Source: GCA-002726655 sp046582185 (GTDB lineage Bacteria > Pseudomonadota > Gammaproteobacteria > Pseudomonadales > Azotimanducaceae). From it: 15,627 nt of DNA. The stretch spans positions 1 through 15,627 of the forward strand of contig JAYGEX010000020.1 of the NCBI GenBank assembly GCA_046582185.1, in the 5' to 3' direction. Position numbers and translations under genes: made by a program. Position 1 is the first letter of the stretch. Each line of letters opens with the position of its first letter. Below are positions 1 to 6,190 of this stretch, piece after piece. The notes under the pieces are model-generated. The model ran no database searches, had not been told where the DNA came from, and was given only the letters and a program-made list of their open reading frames with translations.

Positions 1-139
1 TTGGTTTCTTACAATCGTTAAGTGGCATTTGGTAGTCGAGTGCAGTTTGCACTTCCTCATGTACCTCTGCTTTTTCTGCATAAAGGGAACAGGGCAGTAC
101 CAGCAAGGTTAGAAAACACCATGGTTTCAACTTAGACAC
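1..139 (-). CDS. Secreted protein of unknown function, 5' part only
   Basis: An open frame on the minus strand starts with GTG at 139 and runs off the left edge, giving 46 codons. The start is supported by a GGAG ribosome binding site at 149-146, six bases upstream. The N-terminus is a clear Sec signal peptide: a short basic stretch (SKLKPW), a hydrophobic core (FLTLLVLPCSL) and an A-x-A-like end (LYA|EK), so the mature protein probably begins near residue 22 and acts outside the cytoplasm. The cysteine in the core is not in a convincing lipobox. The visible mature part (for example ALDYQMPLNDCKKP) matches no family I can name. The gene points away from the insertion sequence and its promoter should lie in 150-340. 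I am fairly sure it is a real gene and make no functional claim. Confidence 0.6.
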   Translation of the reverse strand, partial: MSKLKPWCFLTLLVLPCSLYAEKAEVHEEVQTALDYQMPLNDCKKP

Positions 140-339
140 ACTGTACTCCAGATTCTGATTGATCATCAATAGTGACTGATAAGGATGGCAAGCGTCAACT
201 GCTCAGCTGGCGCACCGTGACGGGTTTGGAGCAATTTTTCGGTAAAAATACTTAGAATCGGCGCCTATAGGGGCGGCTAATGAATCAAGTTGGTATGCAT
301 AACTTTGTATTCGTGGCAAAACACGCTTTATAATTCTTC

Positions 340-350
340 ATATAGACGCC
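340..350 (+). repeat. IS left inverted repeat
   Basis: ATATAGACGCC, perfectly complementary to 1824-1834. The core with flank, ATAGACGCCTCT, occurs again in the same orientation at 1742-1753, over the transposase start codon. Confidence 0.65.
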
Positions 351-623
351 TCTTTTGCAACCTGCTTTTCTTGTGCTCTATTAAGTGGGTTATGACCTTA
401 GACTGAGCATCCTCTTATTCGCGTACTGGTTAACGCATTAAGATCTGTCCGCTTCGGGGTTACCACAACCTATTCCCAGGTACTTTGAAACACTAAGGAA
501 ATTTACGTGGGCTTCCCGATCTCTCGTCTTTCACTCGTCAAGCAATTCGATTTTCAGGCTGACAAAAAGTAACTCTATTTCAAGTACACATTACTAATTC
601 GCAAGGCCGTTGCTTATCCTGTT
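351..623 (-). ncRNA. Putative bridge-RNA region at the transposase 3' end
   Basis: This stretch of about 270 bases between the transposase stop and the left inverted repeat has no credible coding frame. IS1111-type elements are reported to carry their bridge RNA in the non-coding end downstream of the transposase. One bridge-RNA-like hairpin is visible at 413-443: a 5-bp outer stem (TCTTA with TAAGA), an asymmetric internal loop, a 4-bp inner stem (GCGT with ACGC) and an 8-base loop. The RNA ends and the target- and donor-binding guides cannot be fixed without several copies of the element and their insertion sites. The call rests mainly on position within a recognised element and is moderately uncertain. 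Confidence 0.4.
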
Positions 624-1743
624 TCATGCCGCCACCTTGTTTAGCGACTCCCAGACAAAACCAATCATCTCTCTGGCACAGGCAACTTTGACTTTATTAG
701 GATGTTTACCTGCCTCTAGTAGTCGGTTTCCTTTCTTACTCAATCGCTTTAAACAACGATCAGCAATCACAATATATTCAGGATTCGTATTGACCCGCCT
801 GGCTTTGATTTCCCGGCTGAGCTTTGTCGTACGATAAGCCCTTTGGTTCGCCTCAATAAACGCTGTCCGTAAATAACGATTACCCTGCCTTGTAATACCA
901 AAGCGATGATGTTTTCCGCCAGATGAATATTCTCGAATATCCATTCCAACCCAGGCACTTAGTTGTCTCGGATGTGCAAATCGTTTGACATCGCCAATTT
1001 CCGTTATCATCGTTAGCGCAATCAAATTCTTGATGCCCTTATAATAAGTCAAGGCCGAGACTGCTTGTTGGTAGTTGGGTTGTTTTGCCATCAATTCGAT
1101 TTCCTCACTATAGGCACCGACAATCTCACTGATTGATTTAAGCTGTCGTAGCAGCAGTTGCAAATTAGTACCAAGACTTCCAGAGCATCCTTCAACTATT
1201 CGCTCCAGCCAACAATAATGATGCTTGGTCCAGTGAGTTTTATTATTTGTCTCTGCCTTGTAGTGCAAGCCATTACGTCGCAACAAAGATTGTATGTGGC
1301 GGCGAAGATCGTTCTGTTGTTTCATGAGCTGCTGACGAGATCGCAAGAGATCACGATCCTGCTCAGTCTCCGCATCCGGGATCTGGACGATCGTTAATAG
1401 ATCATTTGCATAAAACTGGGCCAAATCCAGTACATCGATACGATCTGTCTTGATCGCTTTTGATCCTTTTCGTGGAATACTACCGGGTGAAATCACGTCA
1501 CAATTAAAACCGGCCTGCATCAAATCACGCTGTAAGCAATGACCGATATAGGACGCTTCGTAACATAGTTTGAGCGACTCAACCGAAAAGTACTTTTGTA
1601 TTTGCTCAAGTTGTGAAACTAAGCCCTTTAAGGTCGGTCGACATTTAAAGCTCACTATCCTCGCCGGTTTCCTTGTCAAACGCTGCACCGTGATATTGAG
1701 TATCATCGTCATCCAGGCCGACATAGATTAACTTCTTGTTCAT
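624..1743 (-). pseudogene. IS110-family transposase, frameshifted near codon 32
   Basis: The start is ATG at 1743, with an AAGAGAGG ribosome binding site just upstream. The first 32 codons begin MNKKLIYVGLDDDD, the usual IS110 N-terminus with the first catalytic Asp (VGLD, residue 11), and then reach TAA at 1647-1645. The rest of the protein is in the +1 frame and continues from FKCRPTLKGL to TGA at 624. It contains the KTDRIDVLDLA segment of the RuvC-like DEDD domain, a coiled-coil-like middle, and the C-terminal Tnp_20 domain with LSAWVGM, SSGGKHHRFGI and RQGNRYLR, including the conserved serine region. Joining the two frames at the CTT-TAA site would give about 372 residues, a normal length. 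A frame opening at 1724 exists but lacks the first catalytic Asp. The break could be a one-base mutation or a programmed shift. Confidence 0.8.
1645..1650 (-). other. Frame-change site CTT TAA in the transposase
   Basis: The zero frame ends GAG CTT TAA. Slipping the P-site tRNA from CTT to TTT and reading on in the +1 frame (AAA TGT CGA) joins the N-terminus to the rest of the transposase with no missing residues. This resembles the prfB (RF2) shift site, CTT TGA. A GAGGA stretch lies upstream at 1662-1658, 7 bases from CTT, which is further than the 3-base spacing in prfB. A simple indel remains the more economical explanation. Confidence 0.35.
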
Positions 1744-1750
1744 AGACGCC
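1742..1750 (-). promoter_or_regulatory. Fold-back partner over the transposase start site
   Basis: On the minus strand GGCGTCTAT covers the last bases of the ribosome binding site and the AU of the start codon. It is perfectly complementary to ATAGACGCC at 1832-1824 at the outer end of the element. A transcript entering from the right flank would contain both arms, separated by 73 bases, and could hide the start site. A transcript starting inside the element would lack the first arm. Confidence 0.4.
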
Positions 1751-1823
1751 TCTCTTTTATTGGGTGGTACAACGTACTATATTGAGATATCCATCATTGA
1801 TGGTAACTCTCGGATCTAGGCGG

Positions 1824-1834
1824 GGCGTCTATAT
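1824..1834 (-). repeat. IS right inverted repeat
   Basis: On the minus strand this reads ATATAGACGCC, identical to 340-350 on the plus strand. A second small palindrome, CCATCATTGATGG, lies inside at 1791-1803. Confidence 0.65.
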
Positions 1835-1849
1835 CTTCTATTCTTAGAA

Positions 1850-2152
1850 ATGTATCTTTTCCTCGCTGGGAATCATCACCTAGCAGAATTGCTTGCAGGG
1901 GAGTTGAAGCGTGGTACTGATGAAGTGATGTTAACTAGCTATCACATGGCAGCTTTCTTTCATTTTGAGGATACCTATATCAAACACAAGTACGGTTTAA
2001 TGGGGCCGCATGCTATCGGGTTTTTAAAGGAGTCCATTCGGTCAACCATGCAGGCACCTTCAGCATTAACAGCGTGGGAGAGACACAAGGAACGTTTTAA
2101 TGATGAATTCACCGACTTTTTGGATTTGACTCTCGCAGAAACTACTTCCTGA
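1850..2152 (+). CDS. Unknown protein, probably 5'-truncated by the IS
   Basis: The frame encodes 100 residues from ATG 1850 to TGA 2150-2152. No ribosome binding site precedes that ATG. The frame stays open back to about 1820, adding YLLFLE in front of MYLFLAGNHH, so a hydrophobic probable membrane segment is cut by the IS end. After it comes a soluble helical part with a pattern seen in many unnamed proteobacterial proteins: F-x-x-E-D-T-Y near residue 40, KYGLMG, IRSTMQAPSA, then W-x-x-H-K-x-x-F-x-x-x-F. I cannot name the family. The 5' part is not found left of the IS in this window, so the insertion was probably accompanied by a deletion or rearrangement. It is likely non-functional. A free-standing short gene is less likely. 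Confidence 0.45.
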   Translation: MYLFLAGNHHLAELLAGELKRGTDEVMLTSYHMAAFFHFEDTYIKHKYGLMGPHAIGFLKESIRSTMQAPSALTAWERHKERFNDEFTDFLDLTLAETTS

Positions 2153-2380
2153 ACAGCTGTTGTACAGTAAGTTTCAAAAATCAGTTTTGACCGCAATTGG
2201 CCGGAAGCCGACATCTAATAGTTTAGTAGTTTACAGCGAAATTGCCCGCTTTGTGCCGCATTGCAGACATCACCGATACACCGTTTCACAGTGCATAACA
2301 TCGAACTGCTCAGTCCACATCCTTTGAAGTTGTAACCACTTCTTGGCTATCCCTCAGCAGGTATCGGAAGCTAACCGAAA

Positions 2381-2400
2381 TTTGAAAAAAATTTTTCAAA
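2381..2400. repeat. A/T-rich inverted repeat
   Basis: TTTGAAAAA and TTTTTCAAA form a 9-bp perfect inverted repeat separated by AA. It might act as a bidirectional terminator or be a protein-binding or bent-DNA site. It contains one G-C pair per arm, so it would be a weak terminator. Confidence 0.3.
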
Positions 2401-2592
2401 AAACTAGTCCTCGTTCGTCCAGATTAGTAAAACATGGGTAGACAGGAGTCCCTTCCTGATAAACGGGGGTGCCCGGGGGGTGGGTGTTAGGCCATGGAGA
2501 CCTAATTGCCCGAGAAAGCTTAGGAAAGTGGTTACATCGGTAGTTACATCCTGAAGATGCATTCTAGCCTGATTTTTGAAACCCAATGAAAA

Positions 2593-2637
2593 TGGTGGTC
2601 GGACTCGGAATCGAACCAAGGACACGAGGATTTTCAG
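2593..2637 (-). other. tRNA-Phe 3' fragment, probable att site
   Basis: Read on the minus strand, these 45 bases match tRNA-Phe positions 32-76. They give the anticodon loop CTGAAAA with anticodon GAA, the 3' arm of the anticodon stem (TCCTC), the variable loop, a complete T arm (CTTGG, TTCGATT, CCGAG), the 3' acceptor strand TCCGACC, a discriminator A and an encoded CCA. Upstream, at 2638 and beyond, the match stops: the 5' half, the D arm and the partner strand GGTCGGA are absent, so it cannot make a tRNA. A 3' tRNA piece of this size is the usual scar of site-specific integration by a tyrosine recombinase. By its orientation the integrated DNA would lie to the right, at higher coordinates, with the intact tRNA gene beyond the window. 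Confidence 0.8.
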
Positions 2638-2826
2638 ACTGATTGGCCTACTTTTGAGAATCGTTAACAGCCACGAATATTGCATGTTAGAAGAGATGGT
2701 GCGAATGGATGATGGTGGAAATGTCGAGATTTACACCCACTCCAAAGTGATATTACGGGTGCTGATGTAGTGAGCCGATATTTTTTACCAATCAAGCAGC
2801 TTAAGTGACTGGCTATATTCGTTTTG

Positions 2827-3264
2827 TTATTTTGGTTCTTTCGAACCATCAAATTGTTGTGAAGCTACGTCAAAAGTAAATAAACCATCAAAACTTTCTC
2901 CCTTCTCAATGCAGATAAATTTTGATTTTTCAACAATAAGTGCATCCGCAAAATCAGCTTCCTTTTTCCTCTTGCCAACCTTGATTTTTTCGCTGGTCCG
3001 AAAGCTATTCATTGCAGACCACACAGTTTGTCGATCTTCAAATATAACATTGGGTTCCTTAAATAACTGAGACAACACCATTAGCTGGCCTTGCTTGCCC
3101 AGATTGTACTTTTTGCCCTTTAACGTCCACAGGGCTTCAACGAGTACCATGTCGGTAATCAAGACCTTTTTCGTTCTGCTAAAAAGTCTATCTGCTTTTG
3201 GGGATTGGTCCTTATCGTCTTGTAACAAGTAGCGCAGCAATACATTTGTATCAACAGAAATCAC
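2827..3264 (-). CDS. PIN-domain toxin (VapC-like ribonuclease)
   Basis: A 145-residue protein made of one PIN domain. Toxins of this family are metal-dependent endoribonucleases that cut tRNA, rRNA or mRNA when released from their antitoxin. The acidic site is visible: D5 in SVDTNVLLRYL, E43 in VLVEALWTL, D104 and D107 in ADFADALI, and D132 in the C-terminal TFD motif. I prefer GTG at 3264 over TTG at 3267. It lies 7 bases after AGGA, which itself overlaps the antitoxin stop codon, so the two genes are probably translationally coupled. The closing codons contain a hairpin (TGGTTC, GAAA loop, GAACCA) without a following T run. The domain call is firm. Toxicity and target are inferred from the family. 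Confidence 0.88.
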   Translation of the reverse strand: MISVDTNVLLRYLLQDDKDQSPKADRLFSRTKKVLITDMVLVEALWTLKGKKYNLGKQGQLMVLSQLFKEPNVIFEDRQTVWSAMNSFRTSEKIKVGKRKKEADFADALIVEKSKFICIEKGESFDGLFTFDVASQQFDGSKEPK

Positions 3265-3273
3265 CAAATAATC

Positions 3274-3498
3274 CTATCGTCTTGACGCCAGGGAGTCATT
3301 CAAGGATTGTTCATCGGTTATTTTCTTGTTCGGTTTAATATGACCTAGGATGCCTTTAGCTGCATTCTTTTGTTTTTTTACGATAGTGATTTGGCCTTCA
3401 TAGATAAAGGTTTCAATATCATCGCCAGGCTCAATATGGGCTTGCTGGCATAGGTCGATGGGGATGGTAATTTGTCTTTTGGCGCTGACTTTTGGCAT
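3274..3498 (-). CDS. AbrB/SpoVT-type antitoxin of the PIN toxin
   Basis: A 74-residue protein with an N-terminal swapped-hairpin AbrB-like DNA-binding fold. The segment MPKVSAKRQITIP is the usual start of VapB/AbrB antitoxins, followed by a short helix, EPGDDIE and GQITIVKK. The charged C-terminal tail (about residues 45-74) would wrap and block the toxin. It precedes the toxin by ten bases, in the usual antitoxin-first order. Such antitoxins normally repress their own operon as a complex with the toxin, so an operator should lie between 3499 and about 3560. I see no strong ribosome binding site in front of ATG 3498 and no clear operator palindrome there. Confidence 0.85.
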   Translation of the reverse strand: MPKVSAKRQITIPIDLCQQAHIEPGDDIETFIYEGQITIVKKQKNAAKGILGHIKPNKKITDEQSLNDSLASRR

Positions 3499-3789
3499 GG
3501 TGGGATTCTTTACATTTATTAGTTGGTAAAGATAGTAGTTGGTCTATACTGTGGGGTCAATAGTAAAGAGCTGCCTGTCCGGTGCGAAATGCTAATTTTC
3601 CGTTAGCTTAGCTGTTTTTTAGGAGGGTCGGGTCAGAGGGTAGCTCAAGGGTATCGAAAAAAGTCAATATCGAAGAAGTGCACCCCTGACTCAGAACATA
3701 ACCAATCGGTCACCTTCCTCAGTTGCAGGTCTATGGAGCATTGGCTGCATCAGAATGTGCCAGCAGAAAAAGGGGGCCTTTCAGCTCCT
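3499..3789. other. Intergenic region between TA pair and CoA cluster
   Basis: No coding frame is convincing. It should hold the TA promoter on its left side and the 3' end signals of CoA-transferase 1 on its right. A short hairpin (GCTAA, 7-base loop, TTAGC) lies around 3590-3608. On the minus strand the bases just after the CoA-transferase stop read AAAGG CCC CCTTT followed by TTC, at most a weak terminator. Confidence 0.3.
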
Positions 3790-5082
3790 TCAGCTTTCCT
3801 GATCGCCGGTTGCAAGCTCTGCGGCTGCGATCAGTTCTTTTAATATTTCTTCCCTGACATTGGAGGCGTGTGCTTCGATTTCTTTACGCTGCCCATCACT
3901 GATTCCCAGTCCAGCTAGAATTTCTTCGTTGGCTTCGCCAAGCACAGGCGGGTCACCCTTCTCTTTTCCCGGTGTTTCACTCAGCGAGATTACGTTGCCG
4001 ACAGTCAGGGTTTCATCTCCCCCTGGAACCTGAACTTTAGTCAGGTAACCGTTCGCAAGATTCTGTTCATCTTCAAGTACTTCCTGCCAGTTGCGAACCC
4101 GCTCCCAAATAACCTCAGGTTGTGTGTAGAGAAAGTCTACCCACTCTTTGGTCGTCTTGTTTGCGAAAGCGGCCTTCAGGATTGATCGCAATTCTACTGA
4201 ATCTTCTTCGGTGATACCTTCCCCCAGACGACGACCGGGTGTCTGGAATCTAGGATCCAGTGAAAGTTCCAGGACGTCAGCAAAAATGCATAACGAGTCC
4301 CAGCCTTCCTGATCCATCACCTGAGCAAGCATGATGGTGCCGTCATCACTGGTTCGATAGGTACCGTAGAAGCCCCGAATATTTGGATGATGATTGCCAT
4401 CTCGGCTTAGGTCGGCTCCGGTCATTGCAACGTGAGTCAGTTCCCACTGCTGTAGCCAAAGCGTGGCGCCGAGCGCACTTGTTTGAACGCGCTGACCAAT
4501 GCCATGTCTCTCTCGAGAAAGAAGTGCAGTCATGACACCCAGCGCTAATTGCATTGCACCAGCCGTATCAATGACAACGGCGCCTGCAAGTGAAGGTTCC
4601 CTGTCCGGGTAGCCTGTAGCATGAACCAAACCACCTCGCGCTGCGGCGACGCCATCCAGCATCGCCTTATCTGCGTCGGGCCCTTTAGGACCAAAACCAT
4701 TGACAGAGGCGTAGATGAGCTTCGGGTATTGTTGATGTAACTCATCGTAGCCAAGACCCATTTTCTGCAGTGCTGGCTCACGATAGTTGGTGAGGAAAAC
4801 ATCGGCGGTCGCCAACAGAGACTGGATAACTTTCGCTCCCGTATCCGTGTTGAGATCTACGCAGATGGATCGTTTACCTCGATTAACTGCTACGTACTGG
4901 GGCCCCATTGTGCCGTCCGGCGTTTCGTTCTGTCGGCCTCTGCCATAGCGGCTTGGATCACCAAGAGGTGGTTCAACTTTGATGACTTGTGCGCCCATAT
5001 CTCGCAGGTATAACCCGGCGGCAGGCCCTTGCACCGCAATCGTCATTTCAATGACGATCATCCCCTCGAGAGGTTCTGGCAT
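3790..5082 (-). CDS. CaiB/BaiF class III CoA-transferase 1
   Basis: This cytosolic enzyme should move CoA between acyl-CoA donors and carboxylic acids through an aspartyl-CoA thioester. The start at ATG 5082 (430 residues) is preferred. AGGA lies 7 bases before it, the family N-terminus follows at once (MPEPLEGMIVIEM), and the predicted promoter lies just upstream at 5110-5139. A TTG start at 5139 would add 19 unlike residues. Landmarks are LRDMGAQVIKVEPPLGDPSR near residue 26, NRGKRSICVDL near 67, GFGPKGP near 129, and catalytic Asp172 in VVIDTAGA. The C-terminal part has PPVLGEANEEIL, the usual GEHN-like end motif, then a tail of about 40 residues rich in Glu and Ala. It is divergent from the crotonase gene. 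The substrate is unknown. Confidence 0.9.
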   Translation of the reverse strand: MPEPLEGMIVIEMTIAVQGPAAGLYLRDMGAQVIKVEPPLGDPSRYGRGRQNETPDGTMGPQYVAVNRGKRSICVDLNTDTGAKVIQSLLATADVFLTNYREPALQKMGLGYDELHQQYPKLIYASVNGFGPKGPDADKAMLDGVAAARGGLVHATGYPDREPSLAGAVVIDTAGAMQLALGVMTALLSRERHGIGQRVQTSALGATLWLQQWELTHVAMTGADLSRDGNHHPNIRGFYGTYRTSDDGTIMLAQVMDQEGWDSLCIFADVLELSLDPRFQTPGRRLGEGITEEDSVELRSILKAAFANKTTKEWVDFLYTQPEVIWERVRNWQEVLEDEQNLANGYLTKVQVPGGDETLTVGNVISLSETPGKEKGDPPVLGEANEEILAGLGISDGQRKEIEAHASNVREEILKELIAAAELATGDQES

Positions 5083-5109
5083 GTTGTAATCCTGAATGTT
5101 AGTTGGTGT

Positions 5110-5139
5110 AGTATGGACAATATTGTTCACAGTCTGCAA
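5110..5139 (-). promoter_or_regulatory. Putative sigma70 promoter for CoA-transferase 1
   Basis: On the minus strand, TTGCAG (5139-5134) and CATACT (5115-5110) are separated by 18 bases. The -10 box lies 27 bases before ATG 5082. Matches to consensus are partial (3/6 and 4/6). The inverted repeat at 5114-5129 fills the spacer. Confidence 0.35.
5114..5129. promoter_or_regulatory. Operator-like inverted repeat between divergent genes
   Basis: TGGACAATATTGTTCA is a 16-bp inverted repeat with one mismatched pair around the perfect core ACAATATTGT. It overlaps the -35 box of the rightward promoter and sits between the -35 and -10 boxes of the leftward one, so one bound repressor could control both directions. 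No regulator gene is in the window, and the protein is unknown. Confidence 0.45.
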
Positions 5140-5151
5140 TCCCTCGATAAT
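5123..5151 (+). promoter_or_regulatory. Putative sigma70 promoter for the crotonase operon
   Basis: TTGTTC (5123-5128), a 17-base spacer, and GATAAT (5146-5151). The -10 box matches consensus in 5 of 6 positions, the -35 in 3 of 6. The start codon at 5201 is 50 bases further on. Confidence 0.4.
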
Positions 5152-5200
5152 AGCGAGTTGCTTGTACCCAAAATAATGAATTGCACAAACACGGACACAA

Positions 5201-6175
5201 ATGATTAACGCGAGTCAGTTGAAGGACCTCATGCGGGAGCCGAACTGGGCGGATACCTCTGATGAGACATGCCTTTGTGTGGATTTTACAAAGGCAAGTT
5301 ATTCAAGAGACGAAGTGCGCGCCGTCAGCAAATGGCTGCAACGACAAGCTGTACCGGTCATCGGTTTGATTAATAGCGATGAGCAGATAGTAGATGCATT
5401 AGATCTGTTAGCCAATACTGAATCCGAAGTTGAACTTCTTGCATCGGTTATTGGCCAGTATCCACACGCATCAGCCGTGTTGGTGCATGTCACTCGTGTA
5501 ACGATGGGCCTGCCCATTATTGCGGCACTTGCGATTGAGTCACTAGGATATGCAACGCTGCAGGGTGGGGAGGAATTCTCCCGCTGGCTTGCCGGGCGGG
5601 GCAAGGCACGAACTGACAATTCAAACATTTCAGAGCCCGTTGTGATAGAACGACAGGGCGCCGAATTAAGTATCCTGCTGAACAGTCCAGGCAATCGAAA
5701 TGCCTTGTCCGTTGCCATGCGTGATAGTTTGACTGAGGCCTTCAGACTGGTGGCGATGGATGATTCGATTGAACAGGTGGTTGTTTCAGGCTCGGGACCC
5801 TGCTTCAGTGCAGGTGGTGACCTGACGGAATTTGGCATATCCAGGGATGTGGCGGAAGCCCATCGAATCAGGCAACTGAAAATGCCTGCGCAGTATCTGG
5901 CTGAACATGCTGAGCGTTATAGCTTCAAACTTCACGGCGCATGTATCGGTGCGGGCATAGAACTCCCTGCGTTTGCCGGTCACATTTCTGCAACCAGACA
6001 AACGTTCTTCAGGTTGCCCGAAGTCGCGATGGGGCTAATACCAGGTGCCGGTGGTTGCGTTAGCATTCCACGACGGATTGGTCGTCATCGAACAAATTAT
6101 CTTGCAATCACCGGCATGGAACTCTCTGCCGATGAGGCGCTTTCATGGGGACTGGTTGATGAACTTACCGACTAA
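5201..6175 (+). CDS. Crotonase-family protein with a rearranged layout
   Basis: A 324-residue member of the enoyl-CoA hydratase/isomerase superfamily. The catalytic core is at about 145-324: NRNALS near 165, the oxyanion-hole loop CFSAGGDL at 201-208, GACIGAGIELP with Glu254, and LPEVAMGLIPGAGG with Glu274. These match the two catalytic glutamates of rat crotonase, so hydratase activity is plausible. The protein stops right after GLVDELTD, where ordinary crotonases have about 60 more residues of oligomerising helices. A segment that looks like those helices lies at the N-terminus, about residues 78-132 (VIGQYPHASAVLVHV, AALAIESLGYATL, GGEEFSRWL). No strong ribosome binding site precedes ATG 5201. 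The stop is 15 bases from the next gene, so they probably form one operon. The substrate is unknown. Confidence 0.85.
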   Translation: MINASQLKDLMREPNWADTSDETCLCVDFTKASYSRDEVRAVSKWLQRQAVPVIGLINSDEQIVDALDLLANTESEVELLASVIGQYPHASAVLVHVTRVTMGLPIIAALAIESLGYATLQGGEEFSRWLAGRGKARTDNSNISEPVVIERQGAELSILLNSPGNRNALSVAMRDSLTEAFRLVAMDDSIEQVVVSGSGPCFSAGGDLTEFGISRDVAEAHRIRQLKMPAQYLAEHAERYSFKLHGACIGAGIELPAFAGHISATRQTFFRLPEVAMGLIPGAGGCVSIPRRIGRHRTNYLAITGMELSADEALSWGLVDELTD

Positions 6176-6190
6176 TGTACTAATCAAAAG

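Larger units (their letters stand above)
340..1834 (-). mobile_element. IS110-family insertion sequence, IS1111-like
   Basis: The element is about 1.5 kb, a usual size for IS110 elements. It carries one transposase on the minus strand and is bounded by an 11-bp perfect inverted repeat, ATATAGACGCC, at 340-350 and on the other strand at 1824-1834. Only about 80 bases lie upstream of the transposase, while about 270 non-coding bases lie downstream. Short subterminal inverted repeats together with a long 3' non-coding end are typical of the IS1111 branch. No flanking target duplication is apparent, as expected for this family, so the exact ends may lie a few bases outside the repeats. The transposase frame is broken, so this copy may be inactive. 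Confidence 0.75.
2153..2826. other. Gene-poor stretch with a tRNA fragment
   Basis: No frame here looks like a real protein on either strand. It holds a 10-bp palindrome AACAGCTGTT at 2152-2161, directly at the preceding stop, an A/T-rich inverted repeat at 2381-2400, two close copies of GTTACATC near 2530-2550, and the tRNA-Phe 3' fragment at 2593-2637. This mixture fits the decayed edge of an integrated element. Confidence 0.5.

Noticed and set aside
40..52. Palindrome GTGCA-GTT-TGCAC as an operator
   Set aside because: It lies inside the coding frame of the secreted protein and is short enough to be chance.
160..243. Short plus-strand frame ending VTGLEQFFGKNT, stop near 241
   Set aside because: It has no ribosome binding site, is under 30 codons and lies where the promoter of the secreted protein is expected. 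It could be the tail of a lost gene but nothing supports it.
279..333. Mini-frame MNQVGMHNFVFVAKHAL just left of the IS
   Set aside because: I considered it as the 5' part of the gene cut by the IS, but it stops before the IS end and does not fit the membrane segment on the other side.
2404..2770. Frames of 64-93 codons on both strands around the tRNA fragment
   Set aside because: They overlap the tRNA-Phe piece, have low-quality composition and resemble no protein. They are chance frames.
2833..2848. Hairpin TGGTTC-GAAA-GAACCA at the toxin gene end, as a terminator
   Set aside because: No T run follows on either strand, and it lies within the last codons.
5083..5139. N-terminal extension of CoA-transferase 1 from TTG 5139
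   Set aside because: The ribosome binding site and family N-terminus favour ATG 5082, and the extension overlaps the promoter and operator-like repeat.
5299..5838. 179-codon minus-strand frame opposite the crotonase gene
   Set aside because: It is the antisense of a gene with clear catalytic motifs, rich in Ser, Thr and Ala, and has no family features.
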